Shown here: one piece after another, positions 27,206 through 38,510 of the stretch
Numbering within the stretch: position 1 is the first letter of the stretch
Layout of the letters: each line of letters starts with the position of its first letter
Program-made: the position numbers and the translations under genes
The notes under the pieces: generated by a model
Seen by the model: only the letters and a program-made list of their open reading frames with translations
Told to the model about the DNA's origin: nothing
Database searches by the model: none
NCBI RefSeq assembly: GCF_029784135.1
Contig: NC_073746.1
Location: 246,645,307-246,709,306 of the forward strand
Length of the DNA stretch: 64,000 bases
Origin: Toxorhynchites rutilus septentrionalis
Taxonomy: Eukaryota > Arthropoda > Insecta > Diptera > Culicidae
Direction: 5' to 3'

Positions 27206-27548
27206 TTTTTATTAATTCGTTTATTTTTGCAGGCTCAGTAACTTAAGTTTAAAGGAGCCGAATTCTTAAATATAATTTTAAAACTATATATATAAACAAT
27301 TTTCTTACATCTATGGTTAGTAAGGTGGAAAACCGATTACTCGCGGTGTACTCGAGTTTAGAAGGGTGACATATTTTTAGGAGAAGGATGGGGTATAAGA
27401 AAACTGTAACAATGTTGATGAACACTCAATTCTTAAATCTGTTTGTATATCTATAGTGTTTTTACATTTCAACTTATTCTACTATTAATAGCAAGGGGAC
27501 GAATTATCCGCAAAGGAAGGAAAGGAGGGTATAAGGACATAGGGACAA
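27206..27548 (-). other. 3' untranslated region of the I-group LINE
   Basis: Follows the ORF2 stop. Contains CCCTCCTTTCCTTCCTTTG and a TGAGCCTGCAAAAATAAACG-like stretch before the A-rich end. No target duplication was recognised, so the end is approximate. Confidence 0.6.
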
Positions 27549-30500
27549 TCACACACGAAGATCAATAGCTTTAAGGAAAACATATATATGGGACATGTAA
27601 TCAAGGTCTAACCGAGCCAACACATCTCTCACCGGCACATTGGGCTGTCTTCCTCGGGCCCGAAGGGAGTTTTCTAAATTCGATCTGGCGACCAGATACA
27701 CCTCGCACGACCAAACAACGTGCTCGATGTCGCGATAACCTTGGCCACAAACACAGAGATTGCTGCTGGCAAGATTGAAACGAAAGAGTAGTGCATCTAA
27801 CGAACAGTGATTGGACATGAGTCGGGAGAAGGTGCGGATAAAGTCCCGACTCAATTCCAGACTTTTGAACCACGGATTGAGGCTAACCTTAGGGATAATC
27901 GAGTGAAACCAACGGCCCAATTCATCTTCATTCCACTTGCGTTGCCAGTTAGCGATGGTATTTTTGCGGACTGAAGAATAAAATTCATTGAAGGCGATTT
28001 GACGCTGATAAATATCGCCTTCAATTGCACCTACCTTTGCTAATGAGTCAGCCCTCTCATTGCCCGGAATTGAGCAATGAGAAGGGACCCAGACAAAGGT
28101 AATGACGTAACAGCGTCTGGATAAAGCACTCAAAATTTTTCGTATTCTCTCAAGGAAGTACGGCGAGTGCTTTTCCGGCCTCACTGAACGGATAGCTTCG
28201 ACAGAGCTAAGACTATCCGTTACAATGTAATAGTGTTCAACAGGTCGTGAGGCGACGCTGTCCAGCGCCCAATGAATTGCTGCCAATTCAGCAATATACA
28301 CTGAGCAAGGATTCTGAAGACTGTGTGAGGTGCTAAAAAATTCGTTGAACACTCCAAATCCTGTGGACTCATTTATAGTGGACCCATCAGTAAAGTACAT
28401 ATTATCACAATTGATACCCCTATATTTTTCATCGAAGATCGTTGGAGCGATCCTCGATCATTGGTAATCTGAATATCCATGGATATCTTGCTTCATGGAC
28501 AGATCAAAATGCACAGAGGAATTGATGTAGTCAGGGAAACAAACACGGTTGGGAATATACGAAGAAGGATCAACCTGCATGGAGATGAATTCATGATATG
28601 AACTCATGAATCCGGAGTGAAAATTTAGCTCGATCAGCTGCTCAAAATTTCCGATCACCAATGGGTTCATGACCTTACACCGGATGAAGAACCGAAGAGA
28701 TAATAAATTGAAGCGATCTTTTAGTGGGAGTAGGCCTGCCAAAACCTCGAGACTCATGGTATGCGTTGAGGGCATACATCCCAACGCGATACGGAGACAA
28801 AGATACTGAATTCGCTCGAGTTTAATGAGGTGTGTTTTGGCAGCTGATTGAAAACAGAAACTGCCATACTCCATCACTGAGAGAATAGTTGTTCGATACA
28901 ACATTATAAGATCTTCGGGATGGGCTCCCCACCAGGTGCCGGTAATTGTACGGAGAAAGTTTATTCTTTGTTGGCATTTTTTATTTCATTTCAGATACCT
29001 AATATGGGCCCTCCAAGTACATTTGGAGTCGAACCAGACCCCAAGATACTTGAATGACATAGCATGAGTGATCGGTTTACCCAAAAGTTGAAACTTTGGT
29101 TTTGCTGGTCTATGCTTCCTAGAAAAAACCACCATCTCTGTTTTCTCCGTGGAGAATTCGATCCCTAGCCCAATGGCCCAGGTTGAAAAATTGTTCAAAG
29201 TATCTTGTAAGGGTCCTTGCAGGTCGGATTCGTTTGATCCTACGACAGACACCACTCCATCATCTGCAAGTTGTCTTAGGCTGCAATTTTGTGTAAGGCA
29301 ATTGTCGATGTCGCTTACATAGAAGTTGTACAAAAGAGGGCTTAAACATGAGCCCTGGGGGAGGCCCATGTAAGAGAACCGACTTACTGCCGAATCTCCG
29401 TGAGAAAAGTTCAAATGTTTCTCACAAAGCAAGTTATATAACATATTATTCAACAGAGGCGGCAGACCCCGAGAGTGTAATTTGTCTGACAAAACCTCTA
29501 TTGAAACAGAATCGAAGGCCCCCTTTATGTCCAAGAATACTGAAGCCATTTGTTTTTTTTCGGCGTAAGCCATTTGAATTTCTGAAGAAAGCAACGCAAG
29601 ACAATCATTCGTCCCCTTGCCCCTGCGGAACCCATATTGTGTATCTGAGAGTAGGCCATTCGTTTCAACCCAACGATCAAGGCGAAACAAGATCATTTTC
29701 TCCAACAATTTCCGTATACAAGACAGCATTGCTATTGGGCGGTACGAATTGAAGTCGGACGCGGGTTTTCCGGATTTTTTAATAGCTATAACTCGCACTT
29801 GTCTCCAATCATCTGGAACAATATTATGCTCCAGAAACTGATTGAATAAATTCAACAAGCGATGTTTCGCCACATCAGGGAGGTTTTTCAGCAAGTTGAA
29901 CTTAATTCTATCCGATCCCGGAGCAGAATTGTTACAAGAAAGGAGAGCAAGAGAGAATTCTACCATCGAAAACTCGGAATCAAGATCGTACCTATCTTGT
30001 GGTATACCTCGAACAATTTTTTGCACAGGTGCGGAATCAGGACAAACCTTCCGTGCAAAATTAAAAATCCATCGATTTGATTATTCCTCGCTTTCATTCG
30101 ATGAAGAGCGATTTCTCATGTTTCGAGCCACTTTCCATAATTTTTTCATTGACGTTTCTCGTGATAAACCTCCCACGAAATTTCGCCAATAAGCACGTTT
30201 TTTCCCTTTGATCAAATTTTTGAACTGATTCTCAAGGGCTAAATACGTTTGAAAATTTTCAGGGGTTCCACGTTTCCGAAAAGCTTTAAATGCATTCGAT
30301 TTATCCTGATAAAGCTTGGAACATTGGCTATCCCACCATGGATTGGGAGGCCTTCGACGAATAGTGGAACCTGGGATGGGTTTCGTTTGAGCGCGAACCG
30401 CGCTGTCATATATCAAACGAGAAATGAAGTTATACTCCTCCAATGGAGGCAAACCATCTCTGGAATTGATGGCTAGAGCAATCGCGTTCGCATATTTTTT

Positions 30501-31238
30501 CCAGTCAATGTGTCTTGTGAGGTCATATGCCATGTTTATAGATTCTGAAGAATTCGACCCAATGGTGATGGAAATTTTGATTGGCAAGTGATCACTATCG
30601 TTGGGGTCCTGGATTACATTCCACTTGCAATCTAACGATAGTGAATTCGAGCAAAGCGAGAGGTCAAGAGCACTTGGTTTAGCAGGAGGTTTAGGTACAC
30701 GTGTTGTTTCCCCAGTGTTTAAAACGGTCATATTGAAGCTGTTACAAAGGTCATATATCAACAATGAACGATTGTCATCGTACTGTTCCCCCCAGGCAGT
30801 TCCGTGAGAGTTGAAGTCTCCCAAGATCAATCGTGGCTCAGGAAGGAGTGAGCACATGTCAGCAAGTTGCTTGCGGCTAACCGCAGCTCTCGGAGGCCAA
30901 TACAAGCTGACAATACAGAGGTCTTTGCCTCTGATGTTTGCATGACAAGCAACAGCTTCGATCCCTCCAATAGGTGGAAGGTCAATTCGAAAAAATGAGT
31001 GGCACTTATTGATCCCCAATAGCACCCCTCCGTATCTGTCATCACGGTCCAAGCGTATAATATTAAAATCGTGGAAAGAGAGATCATTTTGAGAAGAGAG
31101 CCATGTTTCGGACAGAGCAAAAACATCACAGTTGAAGTTATGAATTAAAAATTTGAACGTATCCAATTTAGGTATAAGACTACGACAATTCCACTGTAAA
31201 ACAGTGATATCTCCGACCTCTCTATTTGAATTAGACAT
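27549..31238 (-). pseudogene. ORF2 polyprotein: AP endonuclease, reverse transcriptase, RNase H; three stops
   Basis: The frame runs 1229 codons with no frameshift. I start it at the ATG at 31238, which overlaps the ORF1 end by 8 bases. Endonuclease, residues 10-230: QWNCRS (Asn17), SETWLS (Glu44), LGDFNSHG (Asp141, Asn143) and SDHLPI. Reverse transcriptase, about 405-750: SYRPIAML, VFLDIKGAFDSV (Asp570), GLPQGSCLSPLLYN and LADD (659-660, Leu in place of the usual Tyr). RNase H, about 947-1080: YFTDGS, AELAAIHWAL, VTDSLSSVEA and NERADSLAK, all four acidic positions present. A late Cys-His stretch CVCGQGYRDIEHVVWSC follows. Stops: TAA at codon 386 (30081-30083), TGA at 751 (28986-28988, with a two-codon insertion) and TGA at 927 (28458-28460, CGA to TGA likely). 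It reverse-transcribed its own RNA in the ancestral state; this copy should be inactive. Confidence 0.92.
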
Positions 31239-32847
31239 CAAGAGAGATAATCATTGCAAGGAGGGGCCATGTTTGCATCAATTGTTGCAGAATTGTCTTT
31301 AATACTGGAAGAATTGAGATGACAATGGTTCTGATGGAGTCGGAAACATTAAAACACGTGAAGATTTGATCCACAAGGTCAGTCAACTTTATAAATCCCG
31401 ATTGGGAAGTTGAGCTGGACGCAAAAAAAGGGACATTTGGGGTTTTTGATGTCCCCTCGAGTGCTGGGTCGTTCGAAGGTGAACAATTCCTACGGAAGCC
31501 AGGAGGAACCTGATTTGGCTTGTCCGCTGCACTCGATTTTTTAGGCAAGCTAACAGGGGTTTTCACCGGGGGGACTTGTTCTTGAAATTTGGGAGTGGTC
31601 ACATTTTTGCGCCGGGGATTCCCTTTGAAAATACACGGTGTGCCCCCGCTAGCTGTGTCCGCTTCCATTTCGTCAACTGGCAACGTGGAAAAGGTATTGT
31701 GTGTCGATATTGATTGTTGTTGTTGTTGGGCCAGTGGAGAAGCGCCCTTCAAAATTTCCGCAAAAGTGCGCTTCGAGCGTTCCTTTGAAGAGCGCTTCTG
31801 TTTCTCCCAGCGACTCTTGTAAGTTTCACAAGCTGAGAGCACATGTGGAGTCCCCCCACAATATGGACACTTATGCTCAGTCGCACTGCAAGATTCGCCC
31901 ACATGTTGCTCTCCGCAAGTTGCACAGCGCTCCTTGTTGCCACAATAAGCTGAAGTGTGGCCGACTGACTTGCATTTTTGGCAAGTCAGGGGCTTTGGCA
32001 CGAAGAGTCGCACCGGTAGCCTCAATTTGTCCACCATAACGTAGTCCGGGAGAGCGGAACCAGCAAAAGTTACTCTAAACGAGTCGGACGGCGTGAATTT
32101 TGTTATTTCCTTTTCTTGGGAGACTTTACCGAGTTGGCGACAGTCCAAGATTATGACTTCCGCCGAAGGGAGCTTCTTGAATTTGCCAACTCCTTCACTT
32201 CTAATTTTTTCGCACGTCAGACCCGTTTCAGTTATCACAACCCCTCCCCCCCCCCCCCCGATTTCTACGTCATTGGAGGGAATCCATACGCGATATTCGA
32301 GGATGAAATGCTTATCAGCAACAATCTCGTTTGCATCCTTCCGTTCAGACACGACAACTCGTAATTTGTTCGGTCTGACCTTGAAAATTTCTTCTACGGA
32401 AGTGTATCTGGTCAGATCTTTCATGATCTGAATCACGTTAAGGCCTTTTCCATTTGGTTTTGGCCGGAAGAAAACAACCCACGGGCCAGTTCCAGGTGCA
32501 TCTTCTGGATAGACTCTGATACGTGGAGCGGAGACAACAGAGGGAGAAGACGAGGACGAGGATTGAGTTGTAACGGGAATATCAGAAGGAGGAAGCGAAA
32601 CCGAGGAAGGGGGAGGGAGAGTGGGAGTATTGGAGGGCTGAGGAGGGAGAGTGGGAGAATTGGAAAGTTGGGGAGGGAGACTTGCGAGTTTTTTCGAGGG
32701 GGGCTTAGTAGGGTGAGTTGACTCGTCCCCGGAAGAGTTATCGCGTTTGAGTGCTCTTCCTGTTTCCTTTTTCATACATAAGGGGGAGTCACTTGTTTCC
32801 ATGTCGGAGATCTTCATATAAGGAGACTCCCCACCACCCTCTACCAT
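31231..32847 (-). CDS. ORF1 gag-like nucleic acid-binding protein of the I-group LINE
   Basis: An intact 538-residue frame. The N-terminal third is Pro/Ser-rich and low complexity (PPQLSNSPTLPPQPSN). The middle (about 110-275) carries a gag-like domain with WVVFFRPKPNGKGLNVIQIM and VMVDKLRLPVRLFVP. Three CCHC zinc knuckles lie at about residues 287-345: CQKCKSVGHTSAYC, CATCGEQHVGESC and CPYCGGTPHVLSAC. This arrangement is standard for ORF1 of I, Jockey and R1 type elements, which binds the element RNA in ribonucleoprotein particles. It ends MIISLDV and overlaps the start of ORF2, a usual arrangement for reinitiation. A 14-base C run on the plus strand at about 32246-32259 encodes the Gly run GGGGGG, which is unusual and could mark a replication-prone site. 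No disabling lesion is visible. Confidence 0.9.
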   Translation of the reverse strand: MVEGGGESPYMKISDMETSDSPLCMKKETGRALKRDNSSGDESTHPTKPPSKKLASLPPQLSNSPTLPPQPSNTPTLPPPSSVSLPPSDIPVTTQSSSSSSPSVVSAPRIRVYPEDAPGTGPWVVFFRPKPNGKGLNVIQIMKDLTRYTSVEEIFKVRPNKLRVVVSERKDANEIVADKHFILEYRVWIPSNDVEIGGGGGGVVITETGLTCEKIRSEGVGKFKKLPSAEVIILDCRQLGKVSQEKEITKFTPSDSFRVTFAGSALPDYVMVDKLRLPVRLFVPKPLTCQKCKSVGHTSAYCGNKERCATCGEQHVGESCSATEHKCPYCGGTPHVLSACETYKSRWEKQKRSSKERSKRTFAEILKGASPLAQQQQQSISTHNTFSTLPVDEMEADTASGGTPCIFKGNPRRKNVTTPKFQEQVPPVKTPVSLPKKSSAADKPNQVPPGFRRNCSPSNDPALEGTSKTPNVPFFASSSTSQSGFIKLTDLVDQIFTCFNVSDSIRTIVISILPVLKTILQQLMQTWPLLAMIISLDV

Positions 32848-32937
32848 TACGTGGAACTTTAATTCTAATTATGATTTTTGTATATAATATATAGAAAATA
32901 ATAATGAAATAAAAATAATGAAAAAAAAAAAAAAAAA

Positions 32938-33205
32938 ATGGGGATCAACACTAGGGTAGGAGCCTGCCCGTTGGTCTCAAATGTTCCTATCTCACGCCTC
33001 CACGAAGATCATATGACGACATTTTTAGATCGGGCGTGAACTGGAAACACACACCTGGTCTTGGCTCCGAGAACGGGTGTCGAAAGTGGCTAAGTGAGGG
33101 GGTGCGAGCGAGTCAGAGCGCTATATCTCTCCCGGGGAAGGCCTCCCGGGTCATGGAGGCCTTGCCAACCCGCTGTCTCCCGGGCAAAGGAGATACACCC
33201 AGAAA
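32938..33205 (+). other. 5' untranslated region of Dong-type copy 1
   Basis: Matches the 5' region of copy 2 (48077-48343), including AGGGTAGGAGCCTGCC and CTATATCTCTCCCGGGGAAG. Two blocks, CTCCCGGGGAAGGCCTCCCGGG and CTGTCTCCCGGGCAAAGGAG, are GC-rich and could fold, but I cannot show a self-cleaving ribozyme here. Confidence 0.7.
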
Positions 33206-36200
33206 ATGGAGCTACGTTCACGAAGAATACTCAGAATGCGATCGCCCGAGGAGGGTCCCCGAACTGGAGCTGGTCCTGGAACGGGCGTAAGAGCGAGCGG
33301 CCAGCGGCTGGAGGGCGATGTGCAAGCGATGTGAAGAGCTACCGCCACACGGAAACAGCAGCCATCGACATCACCAACGAAACGCTGCGCCTACGAGGCG
33401 TGTTGCGACTGTCAGACGACAGTCGTCCACACTTGTGGGTACTACTAGGCGACGGATCATGTGGACACATGAAATGAATGAATTCGTGATCCGCGCCTAT
33501 TACATCTGCACTGCTTTGGAGACGGACATGAGCGGTCGCCCTCGAATACTCGCAATGTTCGAGGAAGCGTATCCAGAGTTCGTCGGGAGGCTTGACCAAA
33601 ACGCGATGAACGCGAGGCGTAGAGCGATTGTACGCAACAATATGCTCTCCCAAACGCAAGTCGACGAGATCAAGCAGCATGTGCAGAGAGAACTAAGCTC
33701 CAGAACAAGCAGAGCAAGCGATGTGTCGAGACGAAGTTCAGTATGGCTGAGCAATTCATTCGCGAGTGGGGCACGCGAATCAGCACCAGTGGAGGCCACA
33801 GTACAACAACCCCCTGAGCCGGAAGATCCACAGCCAGATCAACAACTACTACGCGATCTGGTCTTCCATTACGACGAGGCGATCTCACAGTTCCGCGACA
33901 CGGACCCTTTGTCGCGCCCCAGGATCCCGAAGTTGCAGCATTCCCGCAGGCTGACAAGTGCAGTAAAGCTCATGAACGAGCACGTTCTTCCGCTGCACTT
34001 GGTTGATGCTGAGAACATGGAGGAGCTGCAACTGAAAGTTTACTGTGCTGCTGTGGCGACCGCCAAAAGTTTAGGATACCGTATTAGGCCAAGAGGCGGA
34101 CTGCTCCAACATCTCCGTGAAAGGCGTGAGCCTCCATGGCGAAGGAGATTGGAGCAACGGATCCTAAACAAGTGCGCCGCAATTGGAAGACTGATGGCGT
34201 ACAAAAGAGGCAGCAGATCGGCGAAATTATGTCGCCAAGTTGCTGTGATCGTGCGGCCTACTGAACTTCGCCAGCTGGGAGCTCACCAGCTGACGGAAAA
34301 ACTCGACACACTGGTACAGCAATTGAGCGTCCTAACTAAACGGCTGAAACGTTACTCTGACTCTGCAAAGCGCCAGGAACAAAATCGGATGTTCAGAGAT
34401 AACGAAAAAGCGTTCTACGACCACATTAGCGACGAGAAGCCCGACTACCGCGAAGGTTTGCCAGATATTAGCGATGTGACGAACTTCTGGGCTGGTATTT
34501 GGGAGACCCCAGTAGAACATCGCGACGGGCAAATGTGGTTAAGACGGGAGGAGGAGAGTTGTGGTGAAATTGGAGAGATGCCAGCTATCATCGTCGGAGA
34601 GAACGATGTCCGCGAAGCCTCGCGGTACCTGAGGAACTGGGCAGCACCGGGCCCCGATGGTGTCCAGAACTTTTGGCACAAGAAGCTGACCGTCGCACAT
34701 CCAAAGATAGCTGAGTGCTTCAACAAGGTGCTACGTGACCCACACAACCTTCCTGAATTCGCCACCCGTGGCGTCACCTTCCTCCTCCCGAAAGACAGCA
34801 ACACATTGAACCCATCAAAGTACAGACCGATAACGTGCCTATCGAGTCTGTACAAAATACTGAGCAGCATAATTACCGCCAAAGTTTCTGCTCACTGCGA
34901 ACAGCATCACATCATCGCAGAAGAGCAGAAAGGATGCAGGAAAAATACGCATGGCTGCAAAGACCAGGCCATCATCGACGCAGCCATAGTCGGCCAGGCG
35001 GTATATAACCAGCGGAACCTAAGTATGGCCTACATCGATTACAGGAAGGCTTATGACTCCATACCTCACTCGTTTCTCGTCCGGGTATTGGAGCTCTACA
35101 AAATTGATCCCGTCGTCGTTAGGTTCCTGCAGCATGCGATGAGGCAGTGGAGTACGTCTCTGCACCTCAGTGATGGGGAAAATGTGTTGCAGTCTAGAAC
35201 GCTGCAGATAAAGAGGGGGATATTCCAAGGCGACTCTTTCAGCCCGCTTTGGTTTTGTCTGGCACTGAACCCCCTCAGTAGGACGCTCAATAGAAACGGT
35301 CATGGCTATAAAATAAGGTATGGCGACGGCGCCCACGAAGAAGTGACCCATACCTTTTACATGGACGATCTCAAGGTCTACGCTGATTCACGTCAGCGTC
35401 TAGGTGTAGCTATCCGGGTTGTCGAAGACATAAGCAGGGACATCTGTATGGAGTTCGGCCTCGACAAGTGTCGCTGTGTCCACCTGCTGAAAGGACAACT
35501 TACCGAATCCGGAGGCTACGAGGTCTATGACGGCGAGTTTATAAGAGACATGGTTCGTGGCGAATCCTATAAATATCTTGGATTCCGACAGCTCACCGGG
35601 ATTCGCCACTCCGACATCAAGACGGAGCTGCGAGACAAGTTCTTGAGTCGAGTGAACTGTGTCCTGAGGACTTTCCTCAACGCGGGGAACAAGGTACGCG
35701 CGATCAACACATTCGCGGTTCCCCTGCTGACCTTCAGTTTTGGTGTAGTCAAATGGAGCAAAACTAACCTAGAGGACCTTGAGAGGAGGATGAGGAAAGC
35801 ATTCAAAGAGGCCGGAATGCACCATCCTCAATCGGCACTGGAGAGAGTTTCACTACCACGCAAAGAAGGGGGACTTGGAATCGTCGACATTTCTGCACTG
35901 TGTGTTGCCCAGGTACGACAACTGCGCGAGTACTTCGCAGAACGCGCCAACCAAAACGCGCTATACCGGGCTGTCTGCGCCGCCGACAGAGGATACAGCG
36001 CTCTGCACTTGGCGCAAGCGGAGTACCAACTCAACTGCAATCTGCAGACAGTGGAGGAGAAGATTGCAGCTTGGAAGCAGAAGGCAGTGCATGGTGCCCA
36101 CCCCCATCAACTGGACCGGCCACACGTCGACAAGGCCGCATCTAATCTGTGGCTAACGCGTGGTGAACTCTCTTCAGTAGTAGAAGCCGACATGATAGCC

Positions 36201-36848
36201 ATCCAGGACAGGATAATGCCGACGAGAAACTGCAGGCGGTACGTCTGGCATCAAGACGTTGATGACATTTGCCGGATGTGCCATCAACCAGGTGAAAACA
36301 TAGAGCACATTATGGGAGGCTGTCCCGTTTTGGCCAACGCAGCCTACACCGAGCGCCACAACAACGTGGCCCGTATTGTTCATCGACAACTGGCGCTCCA
36401 ATGTGCTCTACTGGAAGACAACGTACCAAACTACCGGTACCTGCCTGCACCTGTCCTGGAAAATGACCGTTTCAAGCTGTACTGGGATCGCACTGTTCTG
36501 ACCGACCTCTCGATCCACCACAACCGCCCAGATATAATGGTTTACGACAAGAGCGACCGCAAAGTCACCATCATCGATGTCGCTATTCCACTGAACCAGA
36601 ATCTGGAGGAGACCCACGGTCGCAAAATCTGCAAGTACCGACCATTGGCCGTGGAGCTCAAGGAACTGTGGGGGCTAAGGGAGGTCCCAAGAATTGTTCC
36701 AGTCGTTCTCTCTGGAACTGGAATTATCCCGAAGACACTTCTGGAAGCGCTAAAGGTGTTGAACATCGAGAAGGAATTGGCCGGCATCCAAAAGTCGGTC
36801 ATCCTTAGCACCTGCGCGATTGTCCGACAATTCCTCGGTCAGGACTAA
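33206..36848 (+). pseudogene. Dong-type polyprotein, N-terminus disrupted (RT plus restriction-like endonuclease)
   Basis: The ATG used by copy 2 is present here at 33206, but a 20 bp net deletion near 33327 shifts the frame, and the reading stops at TGA 33332-33334 after 42 codons. Downstream, the frame open from an ATG at 33318 continues to 36848 (1176 residues) and carries every conserved domain: Myb/SANT-like region (MWTHEMNEFVIRAYY), reverse transcriptase (YRPITCLSSLYKIL; MAYIDYRKAYDSIPH; RGIFQGDSFSPLWFCLAL; FYMDD), Cys-His knuckle (CRMCHQPGENIEHIMGGC) and restriction-like endonuclease NRPDIMVYDK then KVTIIDVAIP. The second predicted catalytic Asp (residue 1087 of this frame, 36576-36578) is intact. 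If an internal start at 33318 were used, a nearly full protein could be made, lacking about 50 N-terminal residues. Confidence 0.85.
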
Positions 36849-36972
36849 AACAGCACGAGCATGCAGATACGTGCATTCCGCAGAGCCTAGTCCCCCTTTG
36901 GCATTCAGAAGCCCGGGGGCAGGTGAAAATTCTGGCTAGGTTCGCCTAGTTAAGAAGTGAGATAAGTCTGCC
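36849..36972 (+). other. 3' untranslated region of Dong-type copy 1
   Basis: CAGCACGAGCATGCAGATAC to AAGTCTGCC, identical as far as I can see to 52007-52130 in copy 2, then A-rich. Such conservation suggests it is the signal recognised by the element's own RT. Confidence 0.7.
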
Positions 36973-37346
36973 AAAAAAAAATAACTATCTTATTAATTTT
37001 TTATGACTATACCTAAATTTGCACACAGTGCGTATGATTCAATGACTGCTTCCGCTGACCACGCTCTCCACACTATCGTCAGTGTATTGGTGTCGAACGG
37101 GCAATCAATGCCGATGAACGAACAAAAGATTACAGCGCTCGCTGTGGAATAATTTCTCCTCTCGTTGACTTTGATTTGCTTGCGCACTCCACTTATTCTC
37201 GTATGTGGTCCGGTGCACGCAGTCGGGGCGCGTTTTCGCTTTCGTGTACGGAACGCACCACTGGCTAACTCAATTCACCAACTCAATTGTTCTAACACAG
37301 TCTGATGCGAAAGAAAAGAAACCACAACAAAAGAAACCACTTCGAC
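36973..37346. other. Unassigned stretch
   Basis: No gene or repeat recognised. 37190-37270 is a little richer in GC. Confidence 0.4.
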
Positions 37347-38082
37347 TTAAGGGGGTATTCTAGTGTAGAGACACGAATTTCGGACGTTTTTTCGAACTCC
37401 GTAAAAATAAAACAAAGAATATTTTTACTATCCATTATATCATTATTCGTTTATCTATCTTTCAACAATAAAACAAAAATAGGACGGAAAAAAAATATTC
37501 ATAATTAGAATAGTTACATGCTGGTGAAGTGAGGGTGTTCAAAAAAAAGTTGTGCCATGGCGTACACGATTCCAGTCCTTCTGGTTATCTGAAACAAAAA
37601 AAATCGAACAGATTCTGAATCAGTAAAGATGTCGCTATGGCATGAACCTCGGACAAGTCAAAAACATGGGTTTTAACAAAATGGCGGCCGTTTGAAAACA
37701 AAAATGCTGTTTAAAACGTTTTTTTTTGCGTTTACCGATTTTTTAAAAATAGTAAAATTAAAAAGTTATAATTTTTTTATTGGTTCATGCGATAGAGAGA
37801 TGTATGCAGATTATTTTCATATAAATTTGACATAAATCGGTTCAGTAGAACTTGAGATATCGTGTACGCCATGGCACAACTTTTTTTTGAACACCCTCAC
37901 TTCACCAGCATGTAACTATTCTAATTATGAATATTTTTTTTCCGTCCTATTTTTGTTTTATTGTTGAAAGATAGATAAACGAATAATGATATAATGGATA
38001 GTAAAAATATTCTTTGTTTTATTTTTACGGAGTTCGAAAAAACGTCCGAAATTCGTGTCTCTACACTAGAATACCCCCTTAA
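37347..38082. mobile_element. TTAA-flanked MITE with ~225 bp inverted arms (piggyBac-like target)
   Basis: TTAA stands at 37347-37350 and 38079-38082. From GGGGGTATTCTAGTGTAGAG at 37351, the sequence is the reverse complement of the right side back from 38078 for about 225 bp with almost no mismatch, ending at GTGCCATGGCGTACACGAT near 37570. The loop (about 37571-37858) has no gene. A TTAA duplication is the hallmark of piggyBac-type transposition, but the end sequence is not a canonical piggyBac end, so the superfamily is inferred from the target only. The same peptide is read from both arms, which confirms the symmetry. Confidence 0.88.
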
Positions 38083-38199
38083 GAAAGAACGATGATGGAC
38101 GTTTTCGTTCAAACCACCGCAGGAGCTATCAATAAATACATCCGATACGAATGACTACCGATTACCGAATGACATGTTGAGTTGATATAATGTAATTTG

Positions 38200-38510
38200 G
38201 GTATAACTTATGGTTTAAAACTAGTTTTGAGAGAGTCTCCCCAGAAAAACAGTTATATCTCTGAAGGACTGATAGATAGATGTTATGTTTCTTGAGCAAA
38301 GTTTCATGAAATTTATAGCTCTACAATGTTGCTGAAGACATAACTCAACTATCTCGCAAGTATAAAAAGTTTTTTTTTCAATTTTCACTGTAACTTAGAA
38401 AGAGTTTAAATGAAAATAATGAATAGTATGAATATTGTTTGTTTTATTTGTTCAGAGCTCGAGAAAACATCCGGATAATGTGTACACTAGAATACTCTCT
38501 ACGAAAACAC
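38200..38510. repeat. Decayed relative of the TTAA MITE
   Basis: 38450-38508 (GAGCTCGAGAAAACATCC, GTGTACACTAGAATACTCTC) aligns with the right arm end of the element at 38030-38078 (GAGTTCGAAAAAACGTCC, CTCTACACTAGAATACCCCC). The left part (ATATCTCTGAAGGACTGATA) is a repeat-like arm. This may be an older copy standing next to the younger one. Confidence 0.5.

Larger units (their letters stand above)
27206..32905 (-). mobile_element. I-group non-LTR retrotransposon, nearly complete
   Basis: Minus-strand element with a short A/T-rich 5' leader (about 32848-32905, 5' boundary unclear), an intact ORF1 (gag-like), an ORF2 (endonuclease, RT, RNase H) and a 3' region of about 340 bp ending in an AAATAAACGAATTAATAAAA-like tail near 27206-27230. 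RNase H after the RT places it in the I superclade (I, Loner, Outcast or LOA lineages); I cannot choose among them. Only three in-frame stop codons separate it from an open ORF2. Its 5' end faces the Dong-type copy 1 across about 30 bp of A-rich DNA. Confidence 0.9.
32938..36972 (+). mobile_element. R4/Dong-type non-LTR retrotransposon, copy 1
   Basis: About 4.03 kb from TGGGGATCAACAC to AAGTGAGATAAGTCTGCC, followed by an A run. It matches the second copy at 48077-52130 almost base for base; the main length difference is a 20 bp net deletion near 33327. It has a 5' leader of about 270 bp, one long ORF and a 125 bp 3' region. The 5' flank is rich in AATAATAATG and A, in keeping with the A- and TAA-rich insertion sites known for Dong elements. 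Confidence 0.9.

Noticed and set aside
29348..29752. 134-codon plus-strand frame inside the LINE
   Set aside because: Antisense shadow of the reverse transcriptase.
32938..33205. HDV-like ribozyme in the Dong 5' region
   Set aside because: GC-rich pairs exist, but I could not establish the nested double pseudoknot by hand.
33339..36811. Many minus-strand frames of 60-145 codons
   Set aside because: Antisense or frame shadows of the Dong-type polyprotein; the same shadows recur in copy 2.
37305..38112. Two small genes encoding the same peptide on opposite strands
   Set aside because: They are the two arms of the TTAA-flanked inverted repeat.
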